Assembly (NCBI RefSeq): GCF_014639795.1
Contig: NZ_BMGC01000012.1
Location: 1-64,000 of the forward strand
Source of the DNA: Gordonia jinhuaensis
Lineage (GTDB): Bacteria; Actinomycetota; Actinomycetes; Mycobacteriales; Mycobacteriaceae
Direction of reading: 5' to 3'
DNA: 64,000 nt
The notes below the pieces were generated by a model. That model searched no databases. It saw only the letters and a program-made list of their open reading frames with translations, and was not told the origin of the DNA. This document shows, in pieces, positions 37,134 through 45,032 of this stretch. Each line of letters begins with the position of its first letter. Within the stretch, counting starts at the first letter, position 1. The position numbers and the translations under genes were made by a program.

Positions 37134-38630
37134 ATGGCCGAGATCCTGCACTGGATGGACAACAAGCCGTTCGCCGGCACGAGCGGGGAAGTGGGGCCGG
37201 TCACCAACCCGGCCACCGGCGAGGTCACCGGTCAGGTCGCCTTCGCCTCGGTGCAGGACGCCCGCACGGTCATCGACGCCGCGGCGGCGGCCTTCCCGAT
37301 GTGGCGCGACACCTCGTTGGCCAAGCGAACCGCGATCCTCTTCGCCTTCCGCGAACTGCTCAACGCCCGCAAGGACGAACTCGCCGCCATCATCACCGCC
37401 GAACACGGCAAGGTGCTCTCCGATGCTGCCGGCGAGATCTCGCGCGGTCTCGAGGTGGTCGAATTCGCTTGTGGCATCCCACATCTCGTCAAGGGTGGAT
37501 TCACCGAGAATGCCTCGACGAATGTCGACGTGCACTCGGTGCTGCAGCCGGTGGGGCCGGCCGCGATCATCTCCCCGTTCAACTTCCCGGCGATGGTCCC
37601 GATGTGGTTCTTCCCGGTGGCCATCGCCGCAGGCAACACCGTGGTGATCAAGCCCTCCGAGAAAGACCCGTCGGCAGCGGTGTGGCTGGCCGAGCTCTGG
37701 GCCGAGGCCGGGCTGCCCGCCGGTGTGTTCAACGTTCTCCACGGCGACAAGACCGCCGTCGACGAGCTGCTGACCAACCCGGCGATCAAGTCGGTGTCCT
37801 TCGTCGGTTCCACGCCCATCGCGCAGTACGTGTACGCGACCGGGACCGCCGCCGGCAAGCGTGTGCAGGCACTCGGTGGCGCCAAGAATCACGCCGTGAT
37901 CCTTCCCGACGCCGATCTGGATCTGGCCGCCGATTCGATGGTCAACGCCGGTTTCGGGTCCGCGGGCGAACGCTGCATGGCCGTGTCGGTGTGCGTGGCC
38001 GTCGGTGAGATCGCCGACGAGTTGGTGGCCAAGATCGCCGAGCGCACCCGCACCCTGAAGACCGGTAACGGTGTGGACAATCCCGATATGGGCCCGCTGG
38101 TGACCAAGGCGCATCGCGATCGGGTCGCCTCCTATGTGGAAGCCGGTGAGAAGGCCGGTGCCACCGTGGTGATCGACGGTCGCGACGTGACACCGGTGGG
38201 TGAGGACACCACCGACGGCTTCTGGCTCGGTCCGACGCTGTTCGACAACGTCACCACCGACATGACGATCTACACCGACGAGATCTTCGGGCCGGTACTG
38301 TCGGTGGTGCGGACCGACACCTACGACGAGGCGCTCGAACTGATCAATTCGAACGCCTACGGCAATGGCACCGCCATCTTCACCAACGACGGTGGGGCCG
38401 CACGCCGCTTCGCCAACGAGGTCGAGGTCGGCATGGTGGGCATCAACGTGCCGATTCCGGTGCCGATGGCCTACTACAGCTTCGGTGGCTGGAAGAATTC
38501 CCTCTTCGGGGACTCCCACGCCCACGGCATGGAGGGTGTGCACTTCTTCACCCGCACCAAGGCGATCACCACGCGGTGGCTCGACCCGTCGCACGGTGGA
38601 CTGAATCTCGGTTTCCCCCAGAATGATTGA
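37134..38630 (+). CDS. mmsA: CoA-acylating methylmalonate/malonate-semialdehyde dehydrogenase
   Basis: A 498-residue aldehyde dehydrogenase superfamily enzyme. The catalytic cysteine is in GSAGERCMAVSV. At the place where hydrolytic ALDHs have the general-base glutamate it has ALGGAKNH, the hallmark of CoA-dependent MmsA enzymes, which release acyl-CoA and bicarbonate. With the transaminase downstream it would convert beta-alanine-type omega-amino acids via malonate semialdehyde to acetyl-CoA; valine breakdown is the other known route. The ATG at 37134 follows AGAAGGAG. It is divergent from the PucR regulator. Confidence 0.88.
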   Translation: MAEILHWMDNKPFAGTSGEVGPVTNPATGEVTGQVAFASVQDARTVIDAAAAAFPMWRDTSLAKRTAILFAFRELLNARKDELAAIITAEHGKVLSDAAGEISRGLEVVEFACGIPHLVKGGFTENASTNVDVHSVLQPVGPAAIISPFNFPAMVPMWFFPVAIAAGNTVVIKPSEKDPSAAVWLAELWAEAGLPAGVFNVLHGDKTAVDELLTNPAIKSVSFVGSTPIAQYVYATGTAAGKRVQALGGAKNHAVILPDADLDLAADSMVNAGFGSAGERCMAVSVCVAVGEIADELVAKIAERTRTLKTGNGVDNPDMGPLVTKAHRDRVASYVEAGEKAGATVVIDGRDVTPVGEDTTDGFWLGPTLFDNVTTDMTIYTDEIFGPVLSVVRTDTYDEALELINSNAYGNGTAIFTNDGGAARRFANEVEVGMVGINVPIPVPMAYYSFGGWKNSLFGDSHAHGMEGVHFFTRTKAITTRWLDPSHGGLNLGFPQND

Positions 38631-38702
38631 TCGCCAGGATGACCATGGTCGTGACGACAGGTCGACCACAGTGACTGACACACAACCTCATCGGAGGAGA
38701 GT

Positions 38703-40085
38703 ATGACCACCACGGAATCCGACGTTCTGCCCAACGGGCTCACGATCGAGCAGGCGCGACAGGAGAGCGCGCGAGCGTACGAACTCGATCGCAAGCACGT
38801 CTTCCACTCGTGGGCCGCACAGGCGACGCTGAAGCCGATGGTGATCTCGGCGGCGCAGGGATCGCAGGTGTGGGACGGTGAGGGCACGCGCTATCTCGAC
38901 TTCTCGTCACAGCTGATCTACACCAACATCGGGCATCAGCACCCGAAGGTGGTGGCCGCGATCCAGGAGCAGGCTGCCAAGCTGTGCACTGTCGCACCGC
39001 AATTCGTCAACGACGCCCGCTCGGAGGCGGCACGCCTGATCGCCTCGCACACCCCGGGCGACCTCGATCACGTGTTCTTCACCAATGGCGGTGCCGACGC
39101 GGTGGAGCATGCCGTGCGGATGGCCCGACTGCACACCGGTCGCTACAAGGTGCTCGCGCGCTACCGTTCGTATCACGGTGGTACGCAGACCGCGATCAAC
39201 CTCACCGGAGATCCGAGGCGCTGGCCCAACGACACCGCCACCGCGGGCGTCACGCACTTCTTCGGGCCGTTCCTCTACCGCTCGCAGTTCCACGCGACCA
39301 CCGAAGAGGAAGAGTGCCAGCGTGCACTCGAGCATCTCGAGCAGACCATCGCCTTCGAGGGCCCCGAGACCATCGCGGCGATCATCCTCGAGTCGATCCC
39401 CGGCACCGCCGGCATCATGGTCCCGCCGCCGGGATACCTCGCCGGTGTGCGCGAACTGTGCGATCGCCACGGGATCGTCTACATCGCCGACGAGGTGATG
39501 GCGGGATTCGGCCGTTCCGGAAAGTGGTTCTCTGTGGACCATTTCGACGTGACGCCCGATCTGATGACCTTCGCCAAGGGCGTCAACTCCGGCTACGTCC
39601 CGCTCGGTGGCGTCGCGATCAGTCAGCCCATCTACGACACCTTCGCCCAGCGTGCCTACCCCGGCGGCCTCACCTATTCGGGCCACCCGCTCGCGACCGC
39701 GGCAGCTGTGGCCACCATCACGGCGATGGAAGACGAAGGCGTGGTGGAGAACGCGGCTCGCATCGGCGAGGACGTCCTCGGGCCCGGTCTGCGTGAGCTC
39801 GCTGCCAAACATCCCAGTGTGGGGGAGGTTCGCGGCCTCGGCGTGTTCTGGGCGGTGGAGATGGTGAGCAACCCGCAGACACGGGAACCGTTGGCGCCCT
39901 ACGGTGGAGGCAGTGAGGGTATGAACGCCTTCGTCGCCGCATCCAAGAGCAATGGACTCCTCTCGGCGGTGAACTACAACCGGCTGCACATGGTGCCGCC
40001 GTGCACCGTCGCCGACGATGAGGTCCGTGAGGCCCTCGGCATGCTCGATTCCGCACTCGATGTCGCCGACGGCTACGTGAGCTGA
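38703..40085 (+). CDS. Class III aminotransferase, likely omega-amino acid:pyruvate transaminase
   Basis: A 460-residue fold-type I PLP enzyme. FFTNGGADAVEHAVRMAR holds the phosphate-binding turn, YIADEVMAGFGRSG the PLP-pyridine aspartate, and TFAKGVNSGYVPLGG the Schiff-base lysine (Lys292). Such enzymes move the amino group of beta-alanine, taurine, GABA or similar amines to pyruvate or 2-oxoglutarate. Adjacency to mmsA favours beta-alanine, which is inference. The ATG follows GGAGGAGAGT, and the gene is 72 bases after mmsA in the same direction. Confidence 0.85.
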   Translation: MTTTESDVLPNGLTIEQARQESARAYELDRKHVFHSWAAQATLKPMVISAAQGSQVWDGEGTRYLDFSSQLIYTNIGHQHPKVVAAIQEQAAKLCTVAPQFVNDARSEAARLIASHTPGDLDHVFFTNGGADAVEHAVRMARLHTGRYKVLARYRSYHGGTQTAINLTGDPRRWPNDTATAGVTHFFGPFLYRSQFHATTEEEECQRALEHLEQTIAFEGPETIAAIILESIPGTAGIMVPPPGYLAGVRELCDRHGIVYIADEVMAGFGRSGKWFSVDHFDVTPDLMTFAKGVNSGYVPLGGVAISQPIYDTFAQRAYPGGLTYSGHPLATAAAVATITAMEDEGVVENAARIGEDVLGPGLRELAAKHPSVGEVRGLGVFWAVEMVSNPQTREPLAPYGGGSEGMNAFVAASKSNGLLSAVNYNRLHMVPPCTVADDEVREALGMLDSALDVADGYVS

Positions 40086-40104
40086 CGCCTGCTCCGGTCG
40101 CATT

Positions 40105-40164
40105 CGCTGCACCATTTCCTATCCGCTACACGGATCCGATCCGCGTACAGGAAATGGTGCAGCG
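40105..40164. repeat. 60-bp concentric double palindrome
   Basis: Perfect 16-bp outer arms (40105-40120 and 40149-40164) enclose 28 bases whose centre is the perfect 8-bp palindrome CGGATCCG (40131-40138) on the same axis. The 10-base stretches between arm and core are not complementary but share ATCCGC as a direct repeat. It lies 20 bases after the transaminase stop. There is no T-run, so simple termination is doubtful. Confidence 0.8.
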
Positions 40165-40217
40165 TGGCCTTCGGCGCATGCGCTGCGAAGCATTCCTGGT
40201 CGACTTACGATCAGAGA

Positions 40218-41057
40218 ATGCTTGATTCACCCGGCGTTTTCGGTCCCAACGACATCGCGGGGCTGGTGTGGTTCTACGACATGCACGGCTATGCGATCGT
40301 GCGTGGTCTGCTCGGCCCCGGTGACGTCGACACGATGGAAGCCGAATGTGTGGCCGCCCAGAATGCCGTCATCGCAGGGGAACTCGAAGCCCGACACGGG
40401 TCGACGGTATTCCTCGACGAGGAGGCCAAGGCGGAGAAATTCGCCAATTACGTCGAGTTCATCAACGAGCTCTCGCCGGCGGTGACCGCGGCGATCGAAC
40501 ATCCGGTGCTCGTCGAGATCATGCGCACGCTCGTCGGTCCGGACTGCTGGGTCCGCGCCCACGAACAGTTCGGCGTGGTGTACCAGGATGCGCGGCCGGG
40601 TAAGGAATCCGGATACACCCGGATCGGTTGGCACTCGGATTGGCAGGCAAGTCCGAGCCTGGACGTGTGGCCGTCGACGGCGTTCACCATCCACATCGAC
40701 GGCACGTCACCGGCCAACGGATTCCTGCGGGTGGTGCCCGGTAGTCACCTGTGGGCCACCCCGGCGCCCTACCGGAACATCAACGGGGTGCAGGTTCCCG
40801 ACACCGCGCGCCCGACCGGGGGTCGCACCGACCGCACGCCGCCGTTCGAGATGCCGCTGGGATTCGAGAAGATTCGCGGCGAGGTGGGTGTGTATGCCGA
40901 GCGCGGGGACATCATCCTGCACGACGCCTACCTCTGGCATTCGGCGGCTCGTGCCACCGACGACCACGCCCTGCGACGCCACGTACGCGGCGGCTACTTC
41001 GGCGGTACCAAGCCGGACGACAACGTCTTCGAATTCATCAAGAACGCCGCGAGGTAG
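40218..41057 (+). CDS. Phytanoyl-CoA dioxygenase (PhyH) family protein
   Basis: A 279-residue Fe(II)/2-oxoglutarate-dependent dioxygenase. The iron facial triad is visible as His139-x-Asp141 in WHSDWQ and a distal His241 in YLWHSAAR; the 2-oxoglutarate-binding arginine is probably in LRRHVRGGYFGG. The family hydroxylates diverse small molecules (phytanoyl-CoA, ectoine, proline, halogenation relatives); the substrate here is unknown. The length and the PSTAFTIHIDGTSPANGFLRV stretch resemble ectoine hydroxylase-type proteins, but no ectoine genes are nearby. The ATG at 40218 is used; the frame extends to 40164 into the palindrome. Confidence 0.78.
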   Translation: MLDSPGVFGPNDIAGLVWFYDMHGYAIVRGLLGPGDVDTMEAECVAAQNAVIAGELEARHGSTVFLDEEAKAEKFANYVEFINELSPAVTAAIEHPVLVEIMRTLVGPDCWVRAHEQFGVVYQDARPGKESGYTRIGWHSDWQASPSLDVWPSTAFTIHIDGTSPANGFLRVVPGSHLWATPAPYRNINGVQVPDTARPTGGRTDRTPPFEMPLGFEKIRGEVGVYAERGDIILHDAYLWHSAARATDDHALRRHVRGGYFGGTKPDDNVFEFIKNAAR

Positions 41058-41093
41058 CCTGCTGATCGCTGTCGGAGTGTCTGCATCGGCAGT

Positions 41094-41723
41094 TCAATCC
41101 CCGTGACGGACCAGCCAGTCGAGCAGTGGCGTGGTCTGGCGCCAGTCGGCACGGATCCGATCGACCAGAGCGCGACTGTGGATCACCTCGTCGAAGCCGA
41201 GGTGATGAGAGACGGTCAGCGTCTTGTGCCGGAGCAGCTCGATCCGGGGGTGGTCCGCAGGAAATCCGCGCGGGCTCGTTTTCAGTGTGCTGCCGCCGAT
41301 CTCCCAGTCGGCAGCCATGAGTGAGCCGATGATCCGCTCGAGTTCTGGGCCGTGGCGGTCATGGTCGATCGCGGCACGGATCGACGCAAGTCGATCGGGG
41401 CTCGCATCGTAGAACCCAGCTCCGATGAGCACACCCGGTGCACCGATCTGCACGTAATACCCCGTGGCCGGCGCCACCGGCACGTAGGCGCCCTGATGGG
41501 TCTTGTACGGGGTCTTGTCCTTGGCGAACCGCACGTCGCGATACGGGCGAAAGATCTTCGCCGGGCCGAATTCGTCGGCCAGTTCGTCGGTGAGTTCTCT
41601 CATCGGAGTGGCAATTTCGGTGCGGTACACCTCGGAATGGGCTTCCCAGAACGACTTCGAGTTGTCGAGTTCGAGATCGTCGTAGAAGTCCAGCGCAGCC
41701 TCGCTGAAGCCGTCGAAGGTCAT
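41094..41723 (-). CDS. DUF2461 (TIGR02453) family protein
   Basis: A 209-residue protein with FDGFSEAALDFYDDLELDNSKSFWEAH at the start, FRPYRDVRFAKDKTPYKTHQGAY in the middle and GGYYVQI-like strand text (ATGYYVQIGAPGVLIGAGFY), which match the DUF2461 family. No function is established. The ATG at 41723 opens MTFDGF, the conserved start; a frame extension to 41804 adds a poorly conserved leader. It is convergent with the dioxygenase gene and divergent from the SnoaL-like gene. Confidence 0.75.
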   Translation of the reverse strand: MTFDGFSEAALDFYDDLELDNSKSFWEAHSEVYRTEIATPMRELTDELADEFGPAKIFRPYRDVRFAKDKTPYKTHQGAYVPVAPATGYYVQIGAPGVLIGAGFYDASPDRLASIRAAIDHDRHGPELERIIGSLMAADWEIGGSTLKTSPRGFPADHPRIELLRHKTLTVSHHLGFDEVIHSRALVDRIRADWRQTTPLLDWLVRHGD

Positions 41724-41802
41724 GGCGCCGAGCCTAGTTGCGCCGGGGTTGTTCGCGGCGGTTCGATTGCCGGTGGCGCTCGGCGGTTGTTCACTGGATG
41801 AC

Positions 41803-42171
41803 ATGAGCGATGACGTTTCCGCTGATGAGTCTGCGGCTGAGGCGGCGGTCCGTGCCTACTACGCCGCTTACAACGGCCGCCCGGAGTTGTTCGACACTGC
41901 CGTTGCGGCCGACTACGTGGACTACGGACACAACCCGCCGGGCCACGGGCCACAGGGTGCCCGTGATGACTACGAGCACGCGGTCGCTGCGGTGGGTGGG
42001 GTGAGCACCTACGACATCGACGCACTGGTGGCCGGCGGTGACACCGTGGCCGTTGTGTGGACCGGACATCTGCCGGACGGGCGGACCGCACGCGGGCTGA
42101 GTCTGCATGGTGTGCGCGGGGGCAAAGTCTCCTGGACCCGGCATACCGCGATCGGCGCGCCACCTTCCTGA
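41803..42171 (+). CDS. SnoaL-like (NTF2 fold) polyketide cyclase-family protein
   Basis: A 122-residue protein with the NTF2-like pattern AAVRAYYAAYNGRPELFDTAVAADY, a GPQGARDDYEHAV helix and LHGVRGGKVSWTRH near the C-terminus, like SnoaL/ester-cyclase proteins. The catalytic activity is uncertain because such folds serve many roles. Start ATG 41803; an ATG at 41798 is out of frame. It stands alone on this strand. Confidence 0.65.
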   Translation: MSDDVSADESAAEAAVRAYYAAYNGRPELFDTAVAADYVDYGHNPPGHGPQGARDDYEHAVAAVGGVSTYDIDALVAGGDTVAVVWTGHLPDGRTARGLSLHGVRGGKVSWTRHTAIGAPPS

Positions 42172-42194
42172 GACGGCAGAGCCGGCCATCTGCT

Positions 42195-42240
42195 ATTTGT
42201 CATCACGACAATATTTGTCACCACGAATTTGTCACCACGA
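42195..42240. repeat. Three copies of a 14-bp direct repeat (ATTTGTCACCACGA)
   Basis: Copies at 42195-42208 (one mismatch), 42213-42226 and 42227-42240; the last two abut. They lie in the 236-bp gap before a lipoprotein gene and look like an iterated protein-binding site. Confidence 0.7.
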
Positions 42241-42273
42241 AAAAGCCTGGCGCCGAACCTCCGTCGATCATCG

Positions 42274-42299
42274 GTTATGGCAGGTCGTTGTGCCATAAC
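42274..42299. promoter_or_regulatory. Perfect 9-bp dyad (GTTATGGCA / TGCCATAAC)
   Basis: Arms 42274-42282 and 42291-42299 with an 8-base spacer, about 110 bp upstream of the lipoprotein start and just downstream of the 14-bp repeats. Probably an operator; the factor is unknown. Confidence 0.5.
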
Positions 42300-42407
42300 G
42301 ACTTCCGTGCCGATTTGTGGCGTTTGGGGCAATTGTGGCCCGTGGTGTCACAGACATATCGGTCATCAGTGCGTGTCGTTCACCTGGGTCTGGTAGTCCG
42401 TTGTGGT

Positions 42408-43055
42408 ATGGGCATTCGCTTGGCGTTCTCGGTCGTCGTCGCCGTCACGGCGATCGGTGCGTCCTCATGTGCCTCGCATTCGTCGCCCTCCGCCTCCGAT
42501 GTCACCGGATCGACTGCCGCGCGGCAACCCACTGCGGCCGTCGCAGCACCGCTCATCGACGACGCGGCCGATGCGCCCGGCGTCGTCGTCCCGGCCCTCG
42601 CTGTCACGCCGGTGGCGGTCGGTGATGCCTTCACCGTGTGGAGTGCCGGCGAGGTGCGCCGCCCCGAGTCCCGGGTGACGGTGCTCGAATTCGACGTGGA
42701 TCCCAAGCTCGGGTCCATCGTGGCGAAGGCTCCCGACGGTGATGAGTCGGATATCGGCCGGATACCGCTCGGTGTTCGCGTGCGCGTCGACAACGTCGAC
42801 CCCGCCGGTGTGGCGATGCCGGCCTCGGGTTTCGGCATCCGCGAGCGCATTCCCGACGGCACCCCCGCCGGCGGCTGGTCGGTCGAACCCGTTGACGACA
42901 GGTTGGCCGACACGGCGTTCGCCGATGGCAGACGTAAGCTCACCACGGTCGACGCGGGCACCTCGCAAGAGGGGTGGTTGCTGCTCGACGTCTCCGCGCC
43001 GGTCGGCTCACTCGTCTGGCCGACGAACCCGGGCGCGGCGGTCGTCGAGTACTGA
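42408..43055 (+). CDS. Putative exported lipoprotein of unknown function
   Basis: 215 residues. The N-terminus has a short signal ending AIGASSC, a weak lipobox with Cys24, followed by a Ser/Ala/Thr linker. The rest (DAFTVWSAGEVRRPESRVTV, VDNVDPAGVAMPASGFGI, SQEGWLLLDVSAP) has the strand pattern of an immunoglobulin-like extracellular domain similar to DUF4352 proteins; this likeness is only by eye. ATG 42408 was chosen because it directly precedes the signal; the open frame reaches 42057 through the repeats. No functional partner is evident nearby. Confidence 0.55.
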   Translation: MGIRLAFSVVVAVTAIGASSCASHSSPSASDVTGSTAARQPTAAVAAPLIDDAADAPGVVVPALAVTPVAVGDAFTVWSAGEVRRPESRVTVLEFDVDPKLGSIVAKAPDGDESDIGRIPLGVRVRVDNVDPAGVAMPASGFGIRERIPDGTPAGGWSVEPVDDRLADTAFADGRRKLTTVDAGTSQEGWLLLDVSAPVGSLVWPTNPGAAVVEY

Positions 43056-43175
43056 ACCAGATAGACGCGCCCGTCGACCGTTCGGCCGACTTCATCGGAA
43101 ACCTGTCCGAGAACGGCTCATCCGGCGTAGCGTCACCGCGAGCCCGGGGCAGCGTGGCACCGGGGAGGTCGAGGG

Positions 43176-45005
43176 GTGATCGGTGTGTGGACAGGTCGTG
43201 TCGGCAGGGCATGCGGCAGACGTCGTGCAGGACTGGTTGCCGCAGCCGTTGTTGCGTTGGGGCCGTTGTGTATTCCTGCTCAGGCTGCCGCGGCACCCCG
43301 GACACCGCCGTCCACCTTGGCGGGTTCAACGGTCCAGGTGAGCAAGTCGACCCTGCACTTCGCGGTACCCGGCGGATGCGACATCGTCGGTGATCTCTAC
43401 GTTCCCTCCACCGCGACGGCATCCACACCGGCACCGGCGATCCTGGCGACCAACGGCTTCTCCGGCTCCAAAGACGATCTCGCCGACGACGCGAACACCT
43501 ATGCCCGCCACGGCTATGTGTTCCTGGCCTATTCCGGACTCGGCTTCGGCGGGTCCGGCTGTCGGATCACCTTCGATGATCCGACGATCGATGGCAAGGC
43601 AGCACGATCTCTGGTGAGCTACCTCGGCGGTGCGCCGGGAATCGCGTTCACCGACAGCGCTCATCGCACCGCCGCGCCGACCCTGACGTCAGTGCGTCAC
43701 GACCGCACCGATCACACCGGGAAGCCGTCGCAGTTCGATCCCCGTGTGGGCATGCTCGGCGGCTCTTACGGCGGCCAGATTCAATTCGCCGCAGCAGCAG
43801 TCGATCCGCGCATCGATGCGATCACCCCGATGATCACCTGGAACGATTTGTCCTATTCACTGGCACCGAACGACACCGGGACCCGCATCGGGGTCACCCC
43901 TGCGGTCACCGGTGCGGTGAAGCTCAACTGGGCCACCACCTTCGCAATCGGGGGTGTGGTGGCCGGACTGACCCATGCCGAGGTCGATCCGGCGCGACTT
44001 CTGGGCTGCCCCAACTTCTCCTCGACTGCATGCAGCGCACTCGTGTCGGCGCTCGGACGCGGCGCGATGACCTCGGATCAGGTCGCGACCCTGCACAATG
44101 CCTCGGCGGCAGCACATCTCGACCAGATCCGGATCCCGACACTCATCGTCCAGGGGGAGCGCGACACCCTGTTCAACCTCAACGAGGGGATCGCCAACTA
44201 CCAGGGCCTGCGGGCGCGAGGCGTGCCCACGTCGATGATCTGGTACAGCGGAGGACATTCGGGTGACCCCGCTGCCGGTGATGTGGATTCCACCGACCCG
44301 GCCAAGGGATATGTCACCGGGCGGGTGATGAATTGGCTCGATCACTACGTTCGCGGTGACGCCGTGTCCACCGGTCCCGGCTTCGCCTACTTCCGCGACT
44401 GGGTGGCGTATGACGGAAATGCGGCACCCGCCTATGCCACATCGAGCGCATATGAGCCCAGTGGTTCTGTGACATACCGGCTTTCGGGTTCAGCCGGTCT
44501 GACCACAGGTGCACCGGCGCCCGGTTCGCAACGGCTGCGTACCGCACCACTGGGGCTGCCGACCAGCACCGACAAGCCCGACGGACTGGGTCTGGTGAAC
44601 GTGCCCGAGGCCGATGTGGCCGGCACCGTCACCACGTGGACCGGTACACCGCTGTCGGCCCCGCTCGACGTGGTCGGCTCGCCGACTCTGACACTGCGCA
44701 TCTCGACCACCGCGCCCCGCACAGCAGATGCTGCGGCGATGACCGTGCTGTTCGCCCGCGTGGTCGACGTGGATCCCTCCGGTGTCGCCACCACGGTGGA
44801 GGACCTGGTCGCACCCGCGCGCATCGCCGATCCGTCGAAACCGTTCACCGTGACGATGCCCGCGTTCGCACATCGGTTCGCGCCCGGACACCGAGTGCGA
44901 CTGGTGATCTCGGGTGGCTCGACGAACTATCGTGGCGCCATGTCGTCGGTGCCGGTCACGATTGCCGCCGGCGGCGGGCAGACGCTGACTCTGCCCACCG
45001 CGTGA
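43176..45005 (+). CDS. Secreted CocE/NonD-type (S15 family) hydrolase
   Basis: A 609-residue exported protein. The signal peptide (VAAAVVALGPLCIPAQAAAA) is followed by an alpha/beta hydrolase domain with nucleophile elbow GGSYGG, the acid in VQGERDTLFNLNEG and the histidine in YSGGHSGDP. A C-terminal jelly-roll domain starts near residue 420 (SVTYRLSGSAGL to LVISGGSTNY). This is the X-prolyl dipeptidyl-peptidase/cocaine-esterase fold; the true substrate could be a peptide or an ester. GTG start at 43176 with a GAGG-rich region upstream. It converges on the glutamate-cysteine ligase-like gene with 27 bases between. Confidence 0.8.
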   Translation: MIGVWTGRVGRACGRRRAGLVAAAVVALGPLCIPAQAAAAPRTPPSTLAGSTVQVSKSTLHFAVPGGCDIVGDLYVPSTATASTPAPAILATNGFSGSKDDLADDANTYARHGYVFLAYSGLGFGGSGCRITFDDPTIDGKAARSLVSYLGGAPGIAFTDSAHRTAAPTLTSVRHDRTDHTGKPSQFDPRVGMLGGSYGGQIQFAAAAVDPRIDAITPMITWNDLSYSLAPNDTGTRIGVTPAVTGAVKLNWATTFAIGGVVAGLTHAEVDPARLLGCPNFSSTACSALVSALGRGAMTSDQVATLHNASAAAHLDQIRIPTLIVQGERDTLFNLNEGIANYQGLRARGVPTSMIWYSGGHSGDPAAGDVDSTDPAKGYVTGRVMNWLDHYVRGDAVSTGPGFAYFRDWVAYDGNAAPAYATSSAYEPSGSVTYRLSGSAGLTTGAPAPGSQRLRTAPLGLPTSTDKPDGLGLVNVPEADVAGTVTTWTGTPLSAPLDVVGSPTLTLRISTTAPRTADAAAMTVLFARVVDVDPSGVATTVEDLVAPARIADPSKPFTVTMPAFAHRFAPGHRVRLVISGGSTNYRGAMSSVPVTIAAGGGQTLTLPTA

Positions 45006-45032
45006 GCCGCAGCCGATGTGCGGACCCGGAGT

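Noticed and set aside
36021-38630. An N-terminal extension of the dehydrogenase by about 370 residues
   Set aside because: It is antisense to the PucR gene and lacks family similarity; the ATG at 37134 has a good ribosome site and gives the normal MmsA length.
35190-38681. A 1163-codon minus-strand frame reaching through the dehydrogenase gene
   Set aside because: The PucR domain begins at 36923; upstream residues are Arg/Gly/His-rich shadow of mmsA on the other strand.
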